The notes: generated from the sequence alone by a model not told the origin. 64,000 nt of DNA from an uncultured Eubacteriales bacterium (GCA_902786355.1 CADABZ010000004.1:1-64000), one strand, 5' to 3'; shown: positions 1 to 8,411, numbered from the stretch's first letter. Numbers and translations are program-made.

Positions 1-20
1 AACGTGACATCAGGCATGAG

Positions 21-572
21 ATGCTCAGAAGGATCGAACAGTCTGCACGAACAGTAACTGACTTCAAGCGCCTTAATGACTGGTATGATTTTCTAGAAGA
101 GAATGAAAAATCCAGGGTCAGGAAGCATGAGATCCTTAGGAATGGCGATGATTTCCCTCTTGAGTATGGCGAAGACGAGGACAGTTCATTCACTGCAGGT
201 TGCTTGAGCAATGTTATAGCCAGGCAGATGCGTAAAGGAGACATACTGGACTTTCTGTACTGCAAGCCGGATACTATAGATCAACTTGTGACAAAAGACT
301 ATATGATACATTTCATGCGAGCTTTGGATATGGATGATAGGGAACTATTCTATTACAAAGTCCTGGAGAAATATTCAAATGCCGAGATCGCAGAGATGCG
401 GGGTCAGACAGACAGAGCGGTAAGGAAGGCGTGGGATAAACTGGAGTTTCATCTGAAGCAGCGGACTATGGGCCTCCTGATTTTTAGAAGCGATAAGGAT
501 TACTCTTTTACAGGTGATGAGCAGAGATTCTTTGATACCTGCCGGGAACAGTATGAATACAGAGGTGCATAA
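21..572 (+). CDS. Sigma-factor-like HTH protein, possibly partial at the left edge
   Basis: I do not recognise an exact family. The C-terminal half (about residues 100-150) reads like a sigma-70 region 4 or phage activator helix-turn-helix: an acidic helix (LDMDDRELFYYKVLEKYS), then NAEIAEMRGQTDRAVRKAWD. It probably binds DNA as a sigma-like or late-gene activator. The frame is open back to base 3 with no good ribosome site before the ATG at 21, so the true start may lie outside the window. It ends one base into the next gene (TAATG overlap), so the two are probably co-transcribed. Such small sigma-like proteins are common cargo of clostridial conjugative elements and prophages. Confidence 0.5.
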   Translation: MLRRIEQSARTVTDFKRLNDWYDFLEENEKSRVRKHEILRNGDDFPLEYGEDEDSSFTAGCLSNVIARQMRKGDILDFLYCKPDTIDQLVTKDYMIHFMRALDMDDRELFYYKVLEKYSNAEIAEMRGQTDRAVRKAWDKLEFHLKQRTMGLLIFRSDKDYSFTGDEQRFFDTCREQYEYRGA

Positions 573-1465
573 TGAAAAGACTCTTTAAATACGCAAATTC
601 ATTCTGGGTCAAGTATAGTGACTATGTAATTAATGAGACTGCAGATGGCAAGAAATATCTTCAGCCTGCGCCAAAAGCCATGCCTCAGCCATACGATCCA
701 ATTGATAAATTTGAAAGCATTGCTTTGGATGCGGTTAATGTTGGCCGCCTTTGTATGAATCTGGAAGCAACAGAAAGTGAGAAACATGATGCGATACGAG
801 AATTTACATTGAAGTATGGTCTGCTGGGCATTATGACAGCTCTGCCGACAACTCCAAGATTTCTCCAGTATGAGAACGCTTTTTTCCCTGTAAATCATTT
901 TATACGGGAGGAGTCTATGCCGGTGCTGCCATATATGGACGAATTTTATCCTTTCGGGAAGCTGGACATCCATAAAAGGGGCCCTGGTGAAGGCTACCGT
1001 TGGGATCTTGAGGGAGATAAGGAGACTGTGCTGCTTGGAACTCTGACTGATGGGCGACCTCTTGAAACACACATGACGTTTCAGCGCGAATATGCAGAGA
1101 GATTGGATTGGATGGAAGAGCAGTTTAAGGACTGGGCGTTCAATCTCATGGTCATATTCTTCTATTACGAAGATAAGGACGGATTTACGGAAAAACAGAA
1201 GGAATTCCATAAGCAAAGTATGGCAGCGTTTGATGGACTGACTCCGACATACCATATTGGGCTTATGGATGACAGGCCTTATCTTGTCTGGAACTTCAAT
1301 TCGTTGCTTCAAGGAATACAGCTCATTTTCAGCATGATGTTGACCGACGAGTCCAGACCAATCAGAATGTGCAAGAACTGCGGCAAAGCCTTTATAGCGA
1401 GACGTTACAGAGATAAATTCTGCAGCAAGGAATGCTCTGAAGAGTGGAAGAGAAACACCGACTAA
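572..1465 (+). CDS. Zinc-ribbon protein of mobile-element type (DUF6076-like)
   Basis: 297 residues. The only clear feature is a C-terminal treble-clef/zinc-ribbon at about residues 267-290, with four cysteines in the pattern CKNCGKAF-(x)9-KFCSKEC. This resembles the end of DUF6076 and CGNR-type proteins carried on integrative elements of gut Firmicutes. The N-terminal 250 residues are mixed alpha/beta with no recognised catalytic motif. The start codon overlaps the stop of the upstream sigma-like gene, so the two are translationally coupled. Function is unknown; nucleic-acid binding through the zinc finger is an inference. The opposite strand also has a 297-residue open frame, which I regard as a shadow. 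Confidence 0.6.
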   Translation: MKRLFKYANSFWVKYSDYVINETADGKKYLQPAPKAMPQPYDPIDKFESIALDAVNVGRLCMNLEATESEKHDAIREFTLKYGLLGIMTALPTTPRFLQYENAFFPVNHFIREESMPVLPYMDEFYPFGKLDIHKRGPGEGYRWDLEGDKETVLLGTLTDGRPLETHMTFQREYAERLDWMEEQFKDWAFNLMVIFFYYEDKDGFTEKQKEFHKQSMAAFDGLTPTYHIGLMDDRPYLVWNFNSLLQGIQLIFSMMLTDESRPIRMCKNCGKAFIARRYRDKFCSKECSEEWKRNTD

Positions 1466-1472
1466 TGAAGTA

Positions 1473-1664
1473 TTATTTCTCATTGAAAACATAATCTTCT
1501 TTTATTGTAATATTCATCGTTTCAGATGCTTCTTCTAATGTCGAGAAGATTCTTATATTCTCGAATTCTTCATCCGGGTGACTTAGATCTCCGATTTTGT
1601 GACCATCAATATATAGAGTATAGCAGTCTCCCTGATCAATTAGGAATGAATTGTCAGGATTCAT
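1473..1664 (-). CDS. Small hypothetical protein, possibly a remnant
   Basis: 63 residues, acidic and plausible in composition (for example YTLYIDGHKIGDLSHPDEEF), but with no recognisable family. There is no ribosome site before the ATG and a stop lies six codons upstream in frame. It may be the tail of a larger decayed gene. The plus strand just to the right (1665-1879) also has a protein-like stretch without a start, so this looks like a junction of broken pieces. Confidence 0.25.
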   Translation of the reverse strand: MNPDNSFLIDQGDCYTLYIDGHKIGDLSHPDEEFENIRIFSTLEEASETMNITIKEDYVFNEK

Positions 1665-2462
1665 GTTACACAGATGTTGTAATTAGAGACGTGTCTGGAG
1701 GTAATGCAGGTGACTTGAAAACTATTGCTACAAAAGCCTTAAATATGGCAGTTAAGGCATCACTAAAGCTGAAAGATGAACTTTATACAGGGTCATTCGT
1801 TGAATCAGCTTTTGATGTAATGGCGATAGAAGATATGATGAAAAGGGAAGGCCTGCTATTAGCATTTCTCATGTATTGATACCACTGTTGACTTGTTACT
1901 CAAGAAACTGTTGAAAATGTATAACATATTATGAGGGCATCATTTAAGGTGTGGGTGAAAGGCATCCGCGTCTTTTCTCTTACACGAATATTTGATAATC
2001 TTAAATGTGTAAAAGACTGCAGACTATCAGGACGAGGAAGAAACTGACAGATCAGTAGCAAGTCCGGAAACAGAAGATATTGAATAATTATACAAAGCAA
2101 TTAAATCTGGCCTGCAGGAATGTATTTTTCCCGTCTAGGTCTGCCCAGGCCCTTCTTATTTTTCCTGTCAAAAACGACACACATCGAAGCATGTTGTCTC
2201 CTGAGAAGGCGAGACGCAGTCGAAGCCTGATCAGCTAAAGACACAGTTTGCCAGAGCGGCCTCGGAGTGCGAGCGATAGCGATGCACGATCCGGGCACCG
2301 CGGGACGGCAGGTAGTCGCGAAAATACAACGCAGGTAACGCTCAAAACCCTTGAAAATCAAGGCTTTCAGGATTTGGCGGTTTTTGCAGATTTTAGCAAA
2401 AATCGCCATTTTTTAGTGCCCGGACCGAAATCAAAAAGGGCATCTGGTCAAAGGAAATACAG
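1665..2462. other. Decayed intergenic stretch, no confident gene
   Basis: About 0.9 kb with only short, unconvincing frames. Positions 1665-1879 on the plus strand translate to a protein-like piece without a start. Positions 2121-2184 resemble 25351-25412 (shared tGTATTTTTtcc, tCTGCCCgGCCC and aCGACACA blocks), which sit just before a tRNA-Ser scar. This suggests leftovers of related mobile elements. Positions 2346-2362 hold a small palindrome (CCTTGAAAATCAAGG). I see no intact recombinase. Confidence 0.4.
2376..2414 (+). terminator. Terminator-like hairpin
   Basis: GGCGgTTTTTGC pairs with GCAAAAAtCGCC around an eight-base loop and is followed by ATTTTTTAG. It is in the decayed region and ends whatever transcription comes from the left before the first metal-type operator. 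Confidence 0.5.
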
Positions 2463-2486
2463 GCTCCTCAATGGGGAGCAATTCTT

Positions 2487-2515
2487 TTGACATTTGAGTT
2501 AGTAAAGACTAACAT
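2487..2515 (+). promoter_or_regulatory. Promoter with GTTAG-N6-CTAAC operator, site 1
   Basis: TTGACA (2487-2492), 17-bp spacer, TAACAT (2510-2515). The inverted repeat GTTAGTAAAGACTAAC (2498-2513) fills the spacer and enters the -10, so a bound repressor would exclude RNA polymerase. A short hairpin GCTCC/GGAGC (2463-2479) with a T-rich tail runs into the -35. The same operator recurs at four other places in the window. Its TTAG...CTAA half-sites resemble those of DtxR/IdeR/MntR-family metalloregulators. Confidence 0.8.
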
Positions 2516-2546
2516 AATACATAACTATTATTAAGGAGACTGACTG

Positions 2547-3038
2547 ATGCTTGCGATAAAACTGATCCTGGAAGGCCTTGGCCTGGGCTTCCTGCTATAC
2601 CTCATCTGCGCCATCGGGATCCGTAACGGAGCGATTGGAATGGTACATCTGTACGACAAAAAGGTCCGGGAACGGGTCGTCCAGCTCGGTATGACGACCC
2701 ATGAAGCGATCAGAAAAAGGAGCGCGTTGTTCAAAGGGCTGTGCGTTCCCGGGTATCTCGTATATGTGATCGTCTGCGTGTATGCTATCAACGGCGCACG
2801 TGGGTTTCTGCCCGGCTTTTGGCAGATGTTTGTTATCCTGTCGATCATGAACCTGATAGATCGCTTCCTGATCGACGATTACTGGGTAGGACACACTGAT
2901 GCATGGATCATTCCCGGTACTGAAGATCTGAGACCGTATATAACTAGGAAAGATACACAGCAGAAATGGATCATGGGAACTATGGGCATGGCGGTCGTTT
3001 CAGCTGCGCTGGCAGGAATCATGGCAGTGATTCTGTAA
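2547..3038 (+). CDS. Four-helix membrane protein of the metal-type regulon
   Basis: 163 residues, function unknown. Hydrophobic segments lie near residues 5-25, 68-86, 93-108 and 140-163. The middle holds a polar motif, MNLIDRFLIDDYWVGHTDAW, then PGTEDLRPYI. The protein at 23188-23685 has the same outline (KVYDMVFIDGF, then PEVEP), so I take the two as paralogues of one unnamed clostridial family. This one is first in an operon under operator site 1, followed by two ATC-hydrolase-like genes with 0-20 bp spacing. The start follows AAGGAG (2534-2539). A permease subunit or membrane anchor is possible; nothing in the sequence decides. Confidence 0.75.
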   Translation: MLAIKLILEGLGLGFLLYLICAIGIRNGAIGMVHLYDKKVRERVVQLGMTTHEAIRKRSALFKGLCVPGYLVYVIVCVYAINGARGFLPGFWQMFVILSIMNLIDRFLIDDYWVGHTDAWIIPGTEDLRPYITRKDTQQKWIMGTMGMAVVSAALAGIMAVIL

Positions 3039-3056
3039 ATGGAAAGGGAGCATGTT

Positions 3057-4043
3057 ATGAGACTTGAGAAATCGTTGATCTATAAGAACTTTTATAAAGA
3101 CCTGACGGAAAGATACGGTGAGGAGAAAGCCGCTGCTATCTGGAAGTATGCGAATGAAGAGCTTGAAAGGTTGGCATCAGAGTATGAGGATGCCGACAAC
3201 AATAGCCTGACCTTTGTATTCCCTCCGACTGCCCTGTACCGCGCTATTGAACATTATGCGCCAGGAGAAGCACTTGAAATGACACGTGCGTATGGGACTA
3301 AGACCGGTATCAGGCTGAGGGATATTTTCCGCAAGGTGACTGCACTGCCGGGGATCCCTGTCCTTATGTGGAAGAATATGGATAAGATAGCAGCTAAGAT
3401 GAGTGACGGATATGATATTGAGAATCTCGTGCTGGAGGAGCACCTGTGCAGCCTTGATGTCAAAGGCTGCCCGCTCTACGACAAAGCAAAGGAAATCGGC
3501 ACTCCCGAAGCTGTCCAGATGATCTGCTGCATGGATAAAGAATATATGACAGGATTTCGCGGAATAGATTATAAGAGAACAAAGTCAGTTGCGGAGGGAG
3601 ATGAATGCTGTGACTACCGTCTCAGTGATTCAAGGGGTACAGATACAGACGCAACATATACAACCGATATATCTGACGCCAGATGGATGACATATGACAT
3701 CCCGGGAAATATAGGGTGGATGACATACCTTGCAATGCTGGTGAAAATGATCAGGGACAGAGAGTATGGAAGTGCGGCAGTCTCGGCTGTTCCGGCGGCT
3801 CTTATGATCACAGGCGTTGCAGAACTGATCAGTGAGAGGATAGAAGGGCTTGACCGTGAACTTCCTGCAGCTCGGCTGTACAGAGGTTTTGGTGCCCTGA
3901 CACTCGGCGGCATTACCGGTATCGCAGCATCAGCCGTAACAAAATCAGACAAAAGGACAAAGTGCGCAATGGGAGGCAGCGCGGCGCTGTGCGCAGCGTT
4001 TGCCGGACTGCTGTTAAGAGGATATAAGATCAAGGGAAAATGA
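3057..4043 (+). CDS. ATC-hydrolase-like protein with C-terminal membrane segments
   Basis: I chose the ATG at 3057 because GGAAAGGGAG (3041-3050) sits seven bases before it; the earlier in-frame ATG at 3039 abuts the previous stop and lacks its own site. This gives 328 residues. Residues 1 to about 195 match the outline of the L-2-amino-thiazoline-4-carboxylic acid hydrolase family (PF14196): a helical N-terminus, then near the end the pattern CCMDKEYM...FRGIDYKRTKSVAEGDECCDYRL. That family name derives from an enzyme opening a thiazoline ring, but most members are untested. The C-terminal 120 residues add two or three hydrophobic segments, which is unusual. The stop overlaps the next start (ATGA). 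Confidence 0.65.
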   Translation: MRLEKSLIYKNFYKDLTERYGEEKAAAIWKYANEELERLASEYEDADNNSLTFVFPPTALYRAIEHYAPGEALEMTRAYGTKTGIRLRDIFRKVTALPGIPVLMWKNMDKIAAKMSDGYDIENLVLEEHLCSLDVKGCPLYDKAKEIGTPEAVQMICCMDKEYMTGFRGIDYKRTKSVAEGDECCDYRLSDSRGTDTDATYTTDISDARWMTYDIPGNIGWMTYLAMLVKMIRDREYGSAAVSAVPAALMITGVAELISERIEGLDRELPAARLYRGFGALTLGGITGIAASAVTKSDKRTKCAMGGSAALCAAFAGLLLRGYKIKGK

Positions 4044-4657
4044 ACGATAAAGAAATAGCGAAAACCATTAGATCATATTCTAAGTATTACAGAAATGTTC
4101 TGTTAAACGAAGGATTCGAGGATGTTGATCAAAGAATGATGTCATATGAGACGAGACTCACGAAGATGTACAGATCCGAGGAGTTTGAAGCTCACAATAT
4201 ATATCCATCTACCAACGTTTCTTTCGTTTATGCCGTCATAGCCATGTGTCTTGAGCTGAAGGATGCCGGATATACAGATGACATGATCATTCCGGCGGTT
4301 GAAAAAGGTATGGCAGACCGGTGGAATGTCTTTGTTAAGATCCTGAATTTCATAGACCGCTTTCCGTTCTGCTTTTCAGCTGTAAGAATCTGGAATAAAT
4401 CTGATCACGAAGACAGGGTAAAAGATGGCAGCATTACGTATGACCATTTCAGTCTTGAAAAAGAAAAGGTCGAATACAGGATAAGCAAATGCATGTATGT
4501 TGAGATGTTTGCTTATTACGGGATCAGACCACTTTGCAAGATATTCTGCAATACTGATCGGTTAGCCTATTCCGCCCTGACCGGACATGTTGATTTCATC
4601 CGTCATTCGGACCTGTCTGATGGGGATGTATGTTTTGATGAGATAATTAAGAAATAG
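4040..4657 (+). CDS. Second ATC-hydrolase-like protein
   Basis: 205 residues. The C-terminal third (YYGIRPLCKIFCNTDRLAYSAL, ending GDVCFDEII) resembles the closing part of the PF14196 fold seen in the upstream gene, so this is probably a diverged paralogue or a subunit of the same complex. A cysteine near residue 176 and the cysteine near the end could be functional. It starts inside the upstream stop codon (ATGA), with AAGGGAAA before it, so translation is coupled. A terminator and the next operator follow directly. The substrate is unknown; a sulfur heterocycle is only suggested by the family name. Confidence 0.55.
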   Translation: MNDKEIAKTIRSYSKYYRNVLLNEGFEDVDQRMMSYETRLTKMYRSEEFEAHNIYPSTNVSFVYAVIAMCLELKDAGYTDDMIIPAVEKGMADRWNVFVKILNFIDRFPFCFSAVRIWNKSDHEDRVKDGSITYDHFSLEKEKVEYRISKCMYVEMFAYYGIRPLCKIFCNTDRLAYSALTGHVDFIRHSDLSDGDVCFDEIIKK

Positions 4658-4669
4658 TAGCAAAATGAG

Positions 4670-4692
4670 CTCTCCGAAAAAGGAGAGTTTTT
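4670..4692 (+). terminator. Rho-independent terminator
   Basis: CTCTCC-GAAAAA-GGAGAG followed by TTTTT. It closes the operon at 2547-4657 and lies two bases before the -35 of the next promoter. Confidence 0.85.
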
Positions 4693-4694
4693 CT

Positions 4695-4723
4695 TTGACA
4701 TGTGAGTTAGATATGGCTAATAT
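4695..4723 (+). promoter_or_regulatory. Promoter with GTTAG-N6-CTAAT operator, site 2
   Basis: TTGACA (4695-4700), 17-bp spacer, TAATAT (4718-4723). Operator GTTAGATATGGCTAAT (4706-4721), one base off the symmetric form. It drives the DUF6110/P-type ATPase pair. Confidence 0.8.
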
Positions 4724-4799
4724 AAGTATGATGCATCTAACTGAGCTCTGTGCAGTGTATTTGTGTCGATTTGAATGAATAATTGAAGGAGGCAATAAA

Positions 4800-5114
4800 A
4801 TGGGAATCTGGAAATGGAGTCACGCCGGTATTTTCGTTGGAGGAATGGTGTTCGCAACTAAAGGCATCGAAGCTCTGAAGAGCAAAGCTGCTCACAAGGC
4901 GTACGTTAATGCCACGGCATTTGGACTTAGATGCAGAGATGAGGTAATGGAAAGCGTCACTTCGGTAAGAGAAGGCTGCGAGGACATCTACGCCGAGGCA
5001 GTAGAACTCAACGAAGAAAGAGCAAATGCTCCTGAAGCTGAAGCCGTAGTGATCGAAGATAAGAGCAAAGCTGCCGGGCCTGCGAAGAAAACAGCGAAAA
5101 AGGGAGACAAATAA
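4800..5114 (+). CDS. DUF6110-family small membrane protein, partner of the P-type ATPase
   Basis: 104 residues: one N-terminal membrane segment (about 7-23), a conserved helix with a KAYVNATAFGLRCRDEVMESV core and an acidic CEDIYAEAVELNEER stretch, then an Ala/Glu/Lys-rich tail. Proteins of this type (DUF6110) sit beside heavy-metal P-type ATPases in Firmicutes. The layout (single membrane helix, acidic amphipathic helix, ATPase neighbour) recalls mycobacterial PacL/DUF1490 proteins, which help metal-exporting P-ATPases; that analogy is inference. AGGAGG lies upstream and the ATPase starts 15 bp after the stop. Under operator site 2. Confidence 0.75.
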   Translation: MGIWKWSHAGIFVGGMVFATKGIEALKSKAAHKAYVNATAFGLRCRDEVMESVTSVREGCEDIYAEAVELNEERANAPEAEAVVIEDKSKAAGPAKKTAKKGDK

Positions 5115-5129
5115 AGGACGGAGGCGCTT

Positions 5130-7202
5130 ATGAGATTTATAGTCCGCGCAGAGTCGCGCGGCAGGATCAGGGTACATGCTGACATTGACAGAATGCATCT
5201 GTCAGAGGCAGATACTCTGGAATACTATCTGAAAGCTCTTCCGGGAGTCGGTCATGTCAAGGTATATGACCGTACACGAGATGTTGTGATCAACTACACA
5301 TGCTGCAGAGAAGACCTGGTGGAAGCTCTGGCGGTATTCTCGTTCAATGATGAGAGAGCTAAGGCTCTTGTGCCTGAGCACACGAGCAGGGCCTCGGACA
5401 GAGAGTTTGAGGAGCGGCTTGTGAACCGTATCATCGTGAGATATGCGCGCAAACTGTTGCTGCCGCATCCTCTGAGAGTTATGTGGTGTGCGTATAAGGC
5501 AGCAGGTTTCTTCTTTGATGGAGTCAAAGCGCTCTGCAGAGGCGATGTGAATGTTGCAGTACTTGATGCAGCGGCGATCACTGTGTCTTTAGCACGGGGA
5601 GACCATGATACATCGTCATCGGTAATGTTCCTGCTGGGGATCGGCGACCTGCTGGAGGAGTGGGCGCGCAAAAAGTCCATAGAGGACCTGGCAGGCCTGA
5701 TGTCGCTCAATGTCGATAAGGCCTGGGCGGTGCGAAACGGAACTGAAGTCCTGGTACCTGTATCTGAGATCCAGGCGGGTGAGCAGGTTATAGTCAGGAT
5801 GGGAAATATGATACCGCTCGATGGCAAAGTCATATCCGGAACAGCAATGGTCAACCAGCAGACGATGACAGGAGAATCGATGCCTGTTAAGAAGGCTGCG
5901 GGCAGCTATGTGTATGGCGGCACAGTAGTCGAAGAAGGCGAGTGCCTGCTGAAAGTAGACAAGGAGGCCGGCAGCGGCAGGTATGACCGCATAGTCAGGA
6001 TGATCGAGGAGTCTGAGAAACTCAAGTCAACAAGCGAATCAAAGGCTGCAGGCCTTGCAGACCGCCTTGTGCCGTACAGTCTGGCCGGAACCGTCATAGC
6101 TTATGCGCTGACACGCAATGTTCAGACTGCAATGGCCTTCCTGATGGTCGACTATTCCTGTGCTCTCAAACTGTCAATGCCTCTGGCTGTCCTCTCTGCG
6201 ATGAGAGAAAGCGGCAGGCACAGGATCACAGTGAAGGGCGGAAAGTTCCTGGAGATCGTCTCAGAAGCTGATACCATAGTATTTGATAAGACGGGGACCC
6301 TCACGAAAGCGACCCCGTCAGTAGCAGACGTAATACCTTTTGGCGGAAACGACAGTGATGAAATGCTGAGGATAGCGGCATGCCTGGAGGAACACTATCC
6401 TCACTCCATAGCTAATGCAGTTGTGGAAGCTGCCAGGAAAAAGGGCCTTGATCATGATGAAATGCACTCTGAGGTAGAGTATGTAGTCGCGCATGGCATC
6501 ATAAGCTCGATAGAGGGCAGATGGGCATCGATCGGCAGCTATCATTTCATATTTGAAGATGAGGGCTGCAAGGTGCCAGAAGGGGAAGAGGAGAAGTTCA
6601 ACGATCTTCCTGATGAGTACTCGCTGCTCTATCTTTCAGTGGCGGACAGGCTTGCTGCGGTCATATGCATTGACGATCCTGTGCGCGAGGGCGTGAAGGC
6701 GGTCATTGAAGAACTCAGAGAGAATGGCTTCAGACGGATCGTGATGATGACAGGCGACAGCAGAAAAACCGCTGCATATGTAGCTTCACAGACAGGCGTT
6801 GATGAATACATACCGGAAGTCCTTCCGGAGGATAAGGCTGAATTTATCAGAAATGCCAGAGAAAGCGGCAATAAGGTAATCATGATAGGTGACGGGGTAA
6901 ATGATTCGCCGGCGCTGTCTGAGGCTGATGCAGGTATCGCAGTTAACACAGGAGCGGCTATTGCAAGAGAGATCGCAGATATAACGATCGAGGCAGAGGA
7001 CCTTCGGGAACTGATCGTGCTCAGAAATATCTCGGATGCATTGATGCACAGGATAGACAGAGATTACAGGGTGATCATCTCATTCAATTCTCTCCTGATA
7101 CTGTTGGGAGCTTTCGGGATCATTGCACCGGCAACTTCGGCAATGCTCCATAATTTATCAACAATAGGCATCAGCTTGTATAACATGACAGACCTGATAT
7201 AG
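5130..7202 (+). CDS. P1B-type heavy-metal-translocating ATPase
   Basis: 690 residues. The N-terminus (1-75) is an HMA-like fold without the CxxC metal motif. It has the actuator TGE (247-249), the phosphorylated Asp in DKTGT (D386), a nucleotide-domain motif HYPHSIA in place of the usual HP (His kept, Pro to Ser), and GDGVNDSPAL near 587. The membrane metal site is SCALK (343-347), not CPC or SPC. This fits the CtpC-like group, linked in other bacteria to Mn, Zn or Fe transport. The C-terminus ends soon after the last membrane pair (LHNLSTIGISLYN). Co-transcribed with the DUF6110 gene; the probable metalloregulator operator upstream supports a metal role. Direction and ion cannot be told from sequence. 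Confidence 0.9.
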   Translation: MRFIVRAESRGRIRVHADIDRMHLSEADTLEYYLKALPGVGHVKVYDRTRDVVINYTCCREDLVEALAVFSFNDERAKALVPEHTSRASDREFEERLVNRIIVRYARKLLLPHPLRVMWCAYKAAGFFFDGVKALCRGDVNVAVLDAAAITVSLARGDHDTSSSVMFLLGIGDLLEEWARKKSIEDLAGLMSLNVDKAWAVRNGTEVLVPVSEIQAGEQVIVRMGNMIPLDGKVISGTAMVNQQTMTGESMPVKKAAGSYVYGGTVVEEGECLLKVDKEAGSGRYDRIVRMIEESEKLKSTSESKAAGLADRLVPYSLAGTVIAYALTRNVQTAMAFLMVDYSCALKLSMPLAVLSAMRESGRHRITVKGGKFLEIVSEADTIVFDKTGTLTKATPSVADVIPFGGNDSDEMLRIAACLEEHYPHSIANAVVEAARKKGLDHDEMHSEVEYVVAHGIISSIEGRWASIGSYHFIFEDEGCKVPEGEEEKFNDLPDEYSLLYLSVADRLAAVICIDDPVREGVKAVIEELRENGFRRIVMMTGDSRKTAAYVASQTGVDEYIPEVLPEDKAEFIRNARESGNKVIMIGDGVNDSPALSEADAGIAVNTGAAIAREIADITIEAEDLRELIVLRNISDALMHRIDRDYRVIISFNSLLILLGAFGIIAPATSAMLHNLSTIGISLYNMTDLI

Positions 7203-7236
7203 GATGCCCGAGCGATCTGACAGCGAGTAATAATAA

Positions 7237-7264
7237 AGAGACCGGCTTTTGCAGCCGGTCTCTG
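7237..7264. terminator. Bidirectional terminator
   Basis: AGAGACCGGCT and AGCCGGTCTCT form a long stem around a short TTTGC loop, between the convergent P-type ATPase and flavodoxin genes. It can serve both strands. Confidence 0.8.
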
Positions 7265-7289
7265 TTAAATGTGAGAAAATTGCTTTTGA

Positions 7290-7712
7290 TTACGCAATCG
7301 CTGCTCCGAGAGCCTCGCATGCCGCAACTGCATCATCGTCCGGAGCTTCATTGGCAATGACAGGATCAGCGGCCAGAGATATTCCTGACATCCTGGCATC
7401 ATCTGCCCAGCTGTTCATCCATTCTCCGCCGCCCCATCCGTACGAACCGAACAGGCCGACCTTCTTGCCGCCGAGCTTGCGTTTCACATCGTCCCACATT
7501 GGCTGGAATTCATCCTCTTCGAGGACCTCGGCGCCCATTGCCGGGCAGCCGAATGCGATGCCGTCGAATCCTGCGACATCTGCAGGACCAAACTCTGCTG
7601 ATGTGAGCTTGCTTACCTCAGCGCCTGCCTTCTCAGCACCTGCTGCTACAGCGTCAGCCATTGCTTCTGTGTTTCCGGTTGCAGACCAGAATACTACTGC
7701 TACTTTACTCAT
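7290..7712 (-). CDS. Flavodoxin
   Basis: 140 residues, normal for a short-chain flavodoxin. The FMN phosphate loop SATGNTE is at residues 10-16, with the ring-contact regions CPAMGAE near 56 and SYGWGGGEW near 90. Flavodoxin is a one-electron carrier that replaces ferredoxin when iron is short. Ribosome site GAAAGGAA lies before the ATG. It is downstream of the DUF3793 gene on the same strand (80 bp gap) and so probably shares operator 8412-8429. That placement is one reason to read the regulon as iron-responsive. Confidence 0.95.
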   Translation of the reverse strand: MSKVAVVFWSATGNTEAMADAVAAGAEKAGAEVSKLTSAEFGPADVAGFDGIAFGCPAMGAEVLEEDEFQPMWDDVKRKLGGKKVGLFGSYGWGGGEWMNSWADDARMSGISLAADPVIANEAPDDDAVAACEALGAAIA

Positions 7713-7792
7713 TTCACTTGTTCCTTTCTATATGCTTATATATGGTTACAAAACCGGGTATCCCCGAGGATCGTCTCAATTATCTGCGTATG

Positions 7793-8392
7793 CTAACTTG
7801 CTACCGTGAGCTGGTAGATGCTGCGTTTTCCGCTTCTCCAGAGAGCGCTGTACACGCTGAAGCACTTCCTGTATTTTTCAAACTGCTCTATCGCTGCATC
7901 CTTATCTCCATAAACTTTCCAGATGCCTGTATACTTGGAATTCTTGCCGTTGTTATCTATGAAACCCTTCACATCCTGAAGGGGATAGCCAAGAAAGATC
8001 CCTATTTCATGAGGAAATCTCATCTCATCCGGCTCCTTACCGGACAGGCGGCTCATGAGGTGATCAAGACAGCTCCTGATACTGCACTCGGCTGAGCTGC
8101 ATCCTTCGCAGCACAAACAGCTTTCATATCCAAAGGAACTCAGAAATCCCTGCACTTCCGGGTCGGTCAGAGTGCGGGCGAGAGATGTGTAACGATATAC
8201 ATATATGAGTGCACTTGTGGCCGTTCTGCGAAGTATGCACATGCTTAGTCCGTATTCAGCGAAGCCATCATTCCATTCTGCAACGGCTTCTTCGACAGAC
8301 GAATCAGAAGGGCATTTACAGCAGAACAGGCTGCCGGATTTGAGCGATGCAAGTGTCGGCGCACAGCAGTCTATGAGATAGTTTTCGAACAT
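7793..8392 (-). CDS. DUF3793 family protein
   Basis: 199 residues. The diagnostic stretch is HEIGIFLGYPLQDVKGFID near residues 128-146, followed by YTGIWKVYGD. Several cysteines cluster at about 93-106 (CLCCEGC...CSIRSC). DUF3793 members are often found next to flavodoxin or Feo genes in Clostridia; their biochemical role is unknown. Ribosome site AGGAAAGGA lies just upstream. It is transcribed leftward from an operator-bearing promoter and followed by flavodoxin. Confidence 0.85.
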   Translation of the reverse strand: MFENYLIDCCAPTLASLKSGSLFCCKCPSDSSVEEAVAEWNDGFAEYGLSMCILRRTATSALIYVYRYTSLARTLTDPEVQGFLSSFGYESCLCCEGCSSAECSIRSCLDHLMSRLSGKEPDEMRFPHEIGIFLGYPLQDVKGFIDNNGKNSKYTGIWKVYGDKDAAIEQFEKYRKCFSVYSALWRSGKRSIYQLTVAS

Positions 8393-8411
8393 TGAAGATC
8401 CTTTCCTGTGC

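Noticed and set aside
599-1492. 297-residue open frame on the minus strand, same length as the plus-strand gene
   Set aside because: It has no ribosome site or family likeness, and the plus frame has a clear zinc-ribbon and is coupled to the upstream gene.
2248-2490. 80-residue plus-strand frame in the decayed region
   Set aside because: Low-complexity translation, overlaps a terminator hairpin and the -35 of operator site 1.
7793-7805. Single GTTAG half-site (minus strand) near the end of the DUF3793 gene, possible own operator for flavodoxin
   Set aside because: Only one arm is present and there is no promoter beside it; flavodoxin is more simply co-transcribed from site 3.
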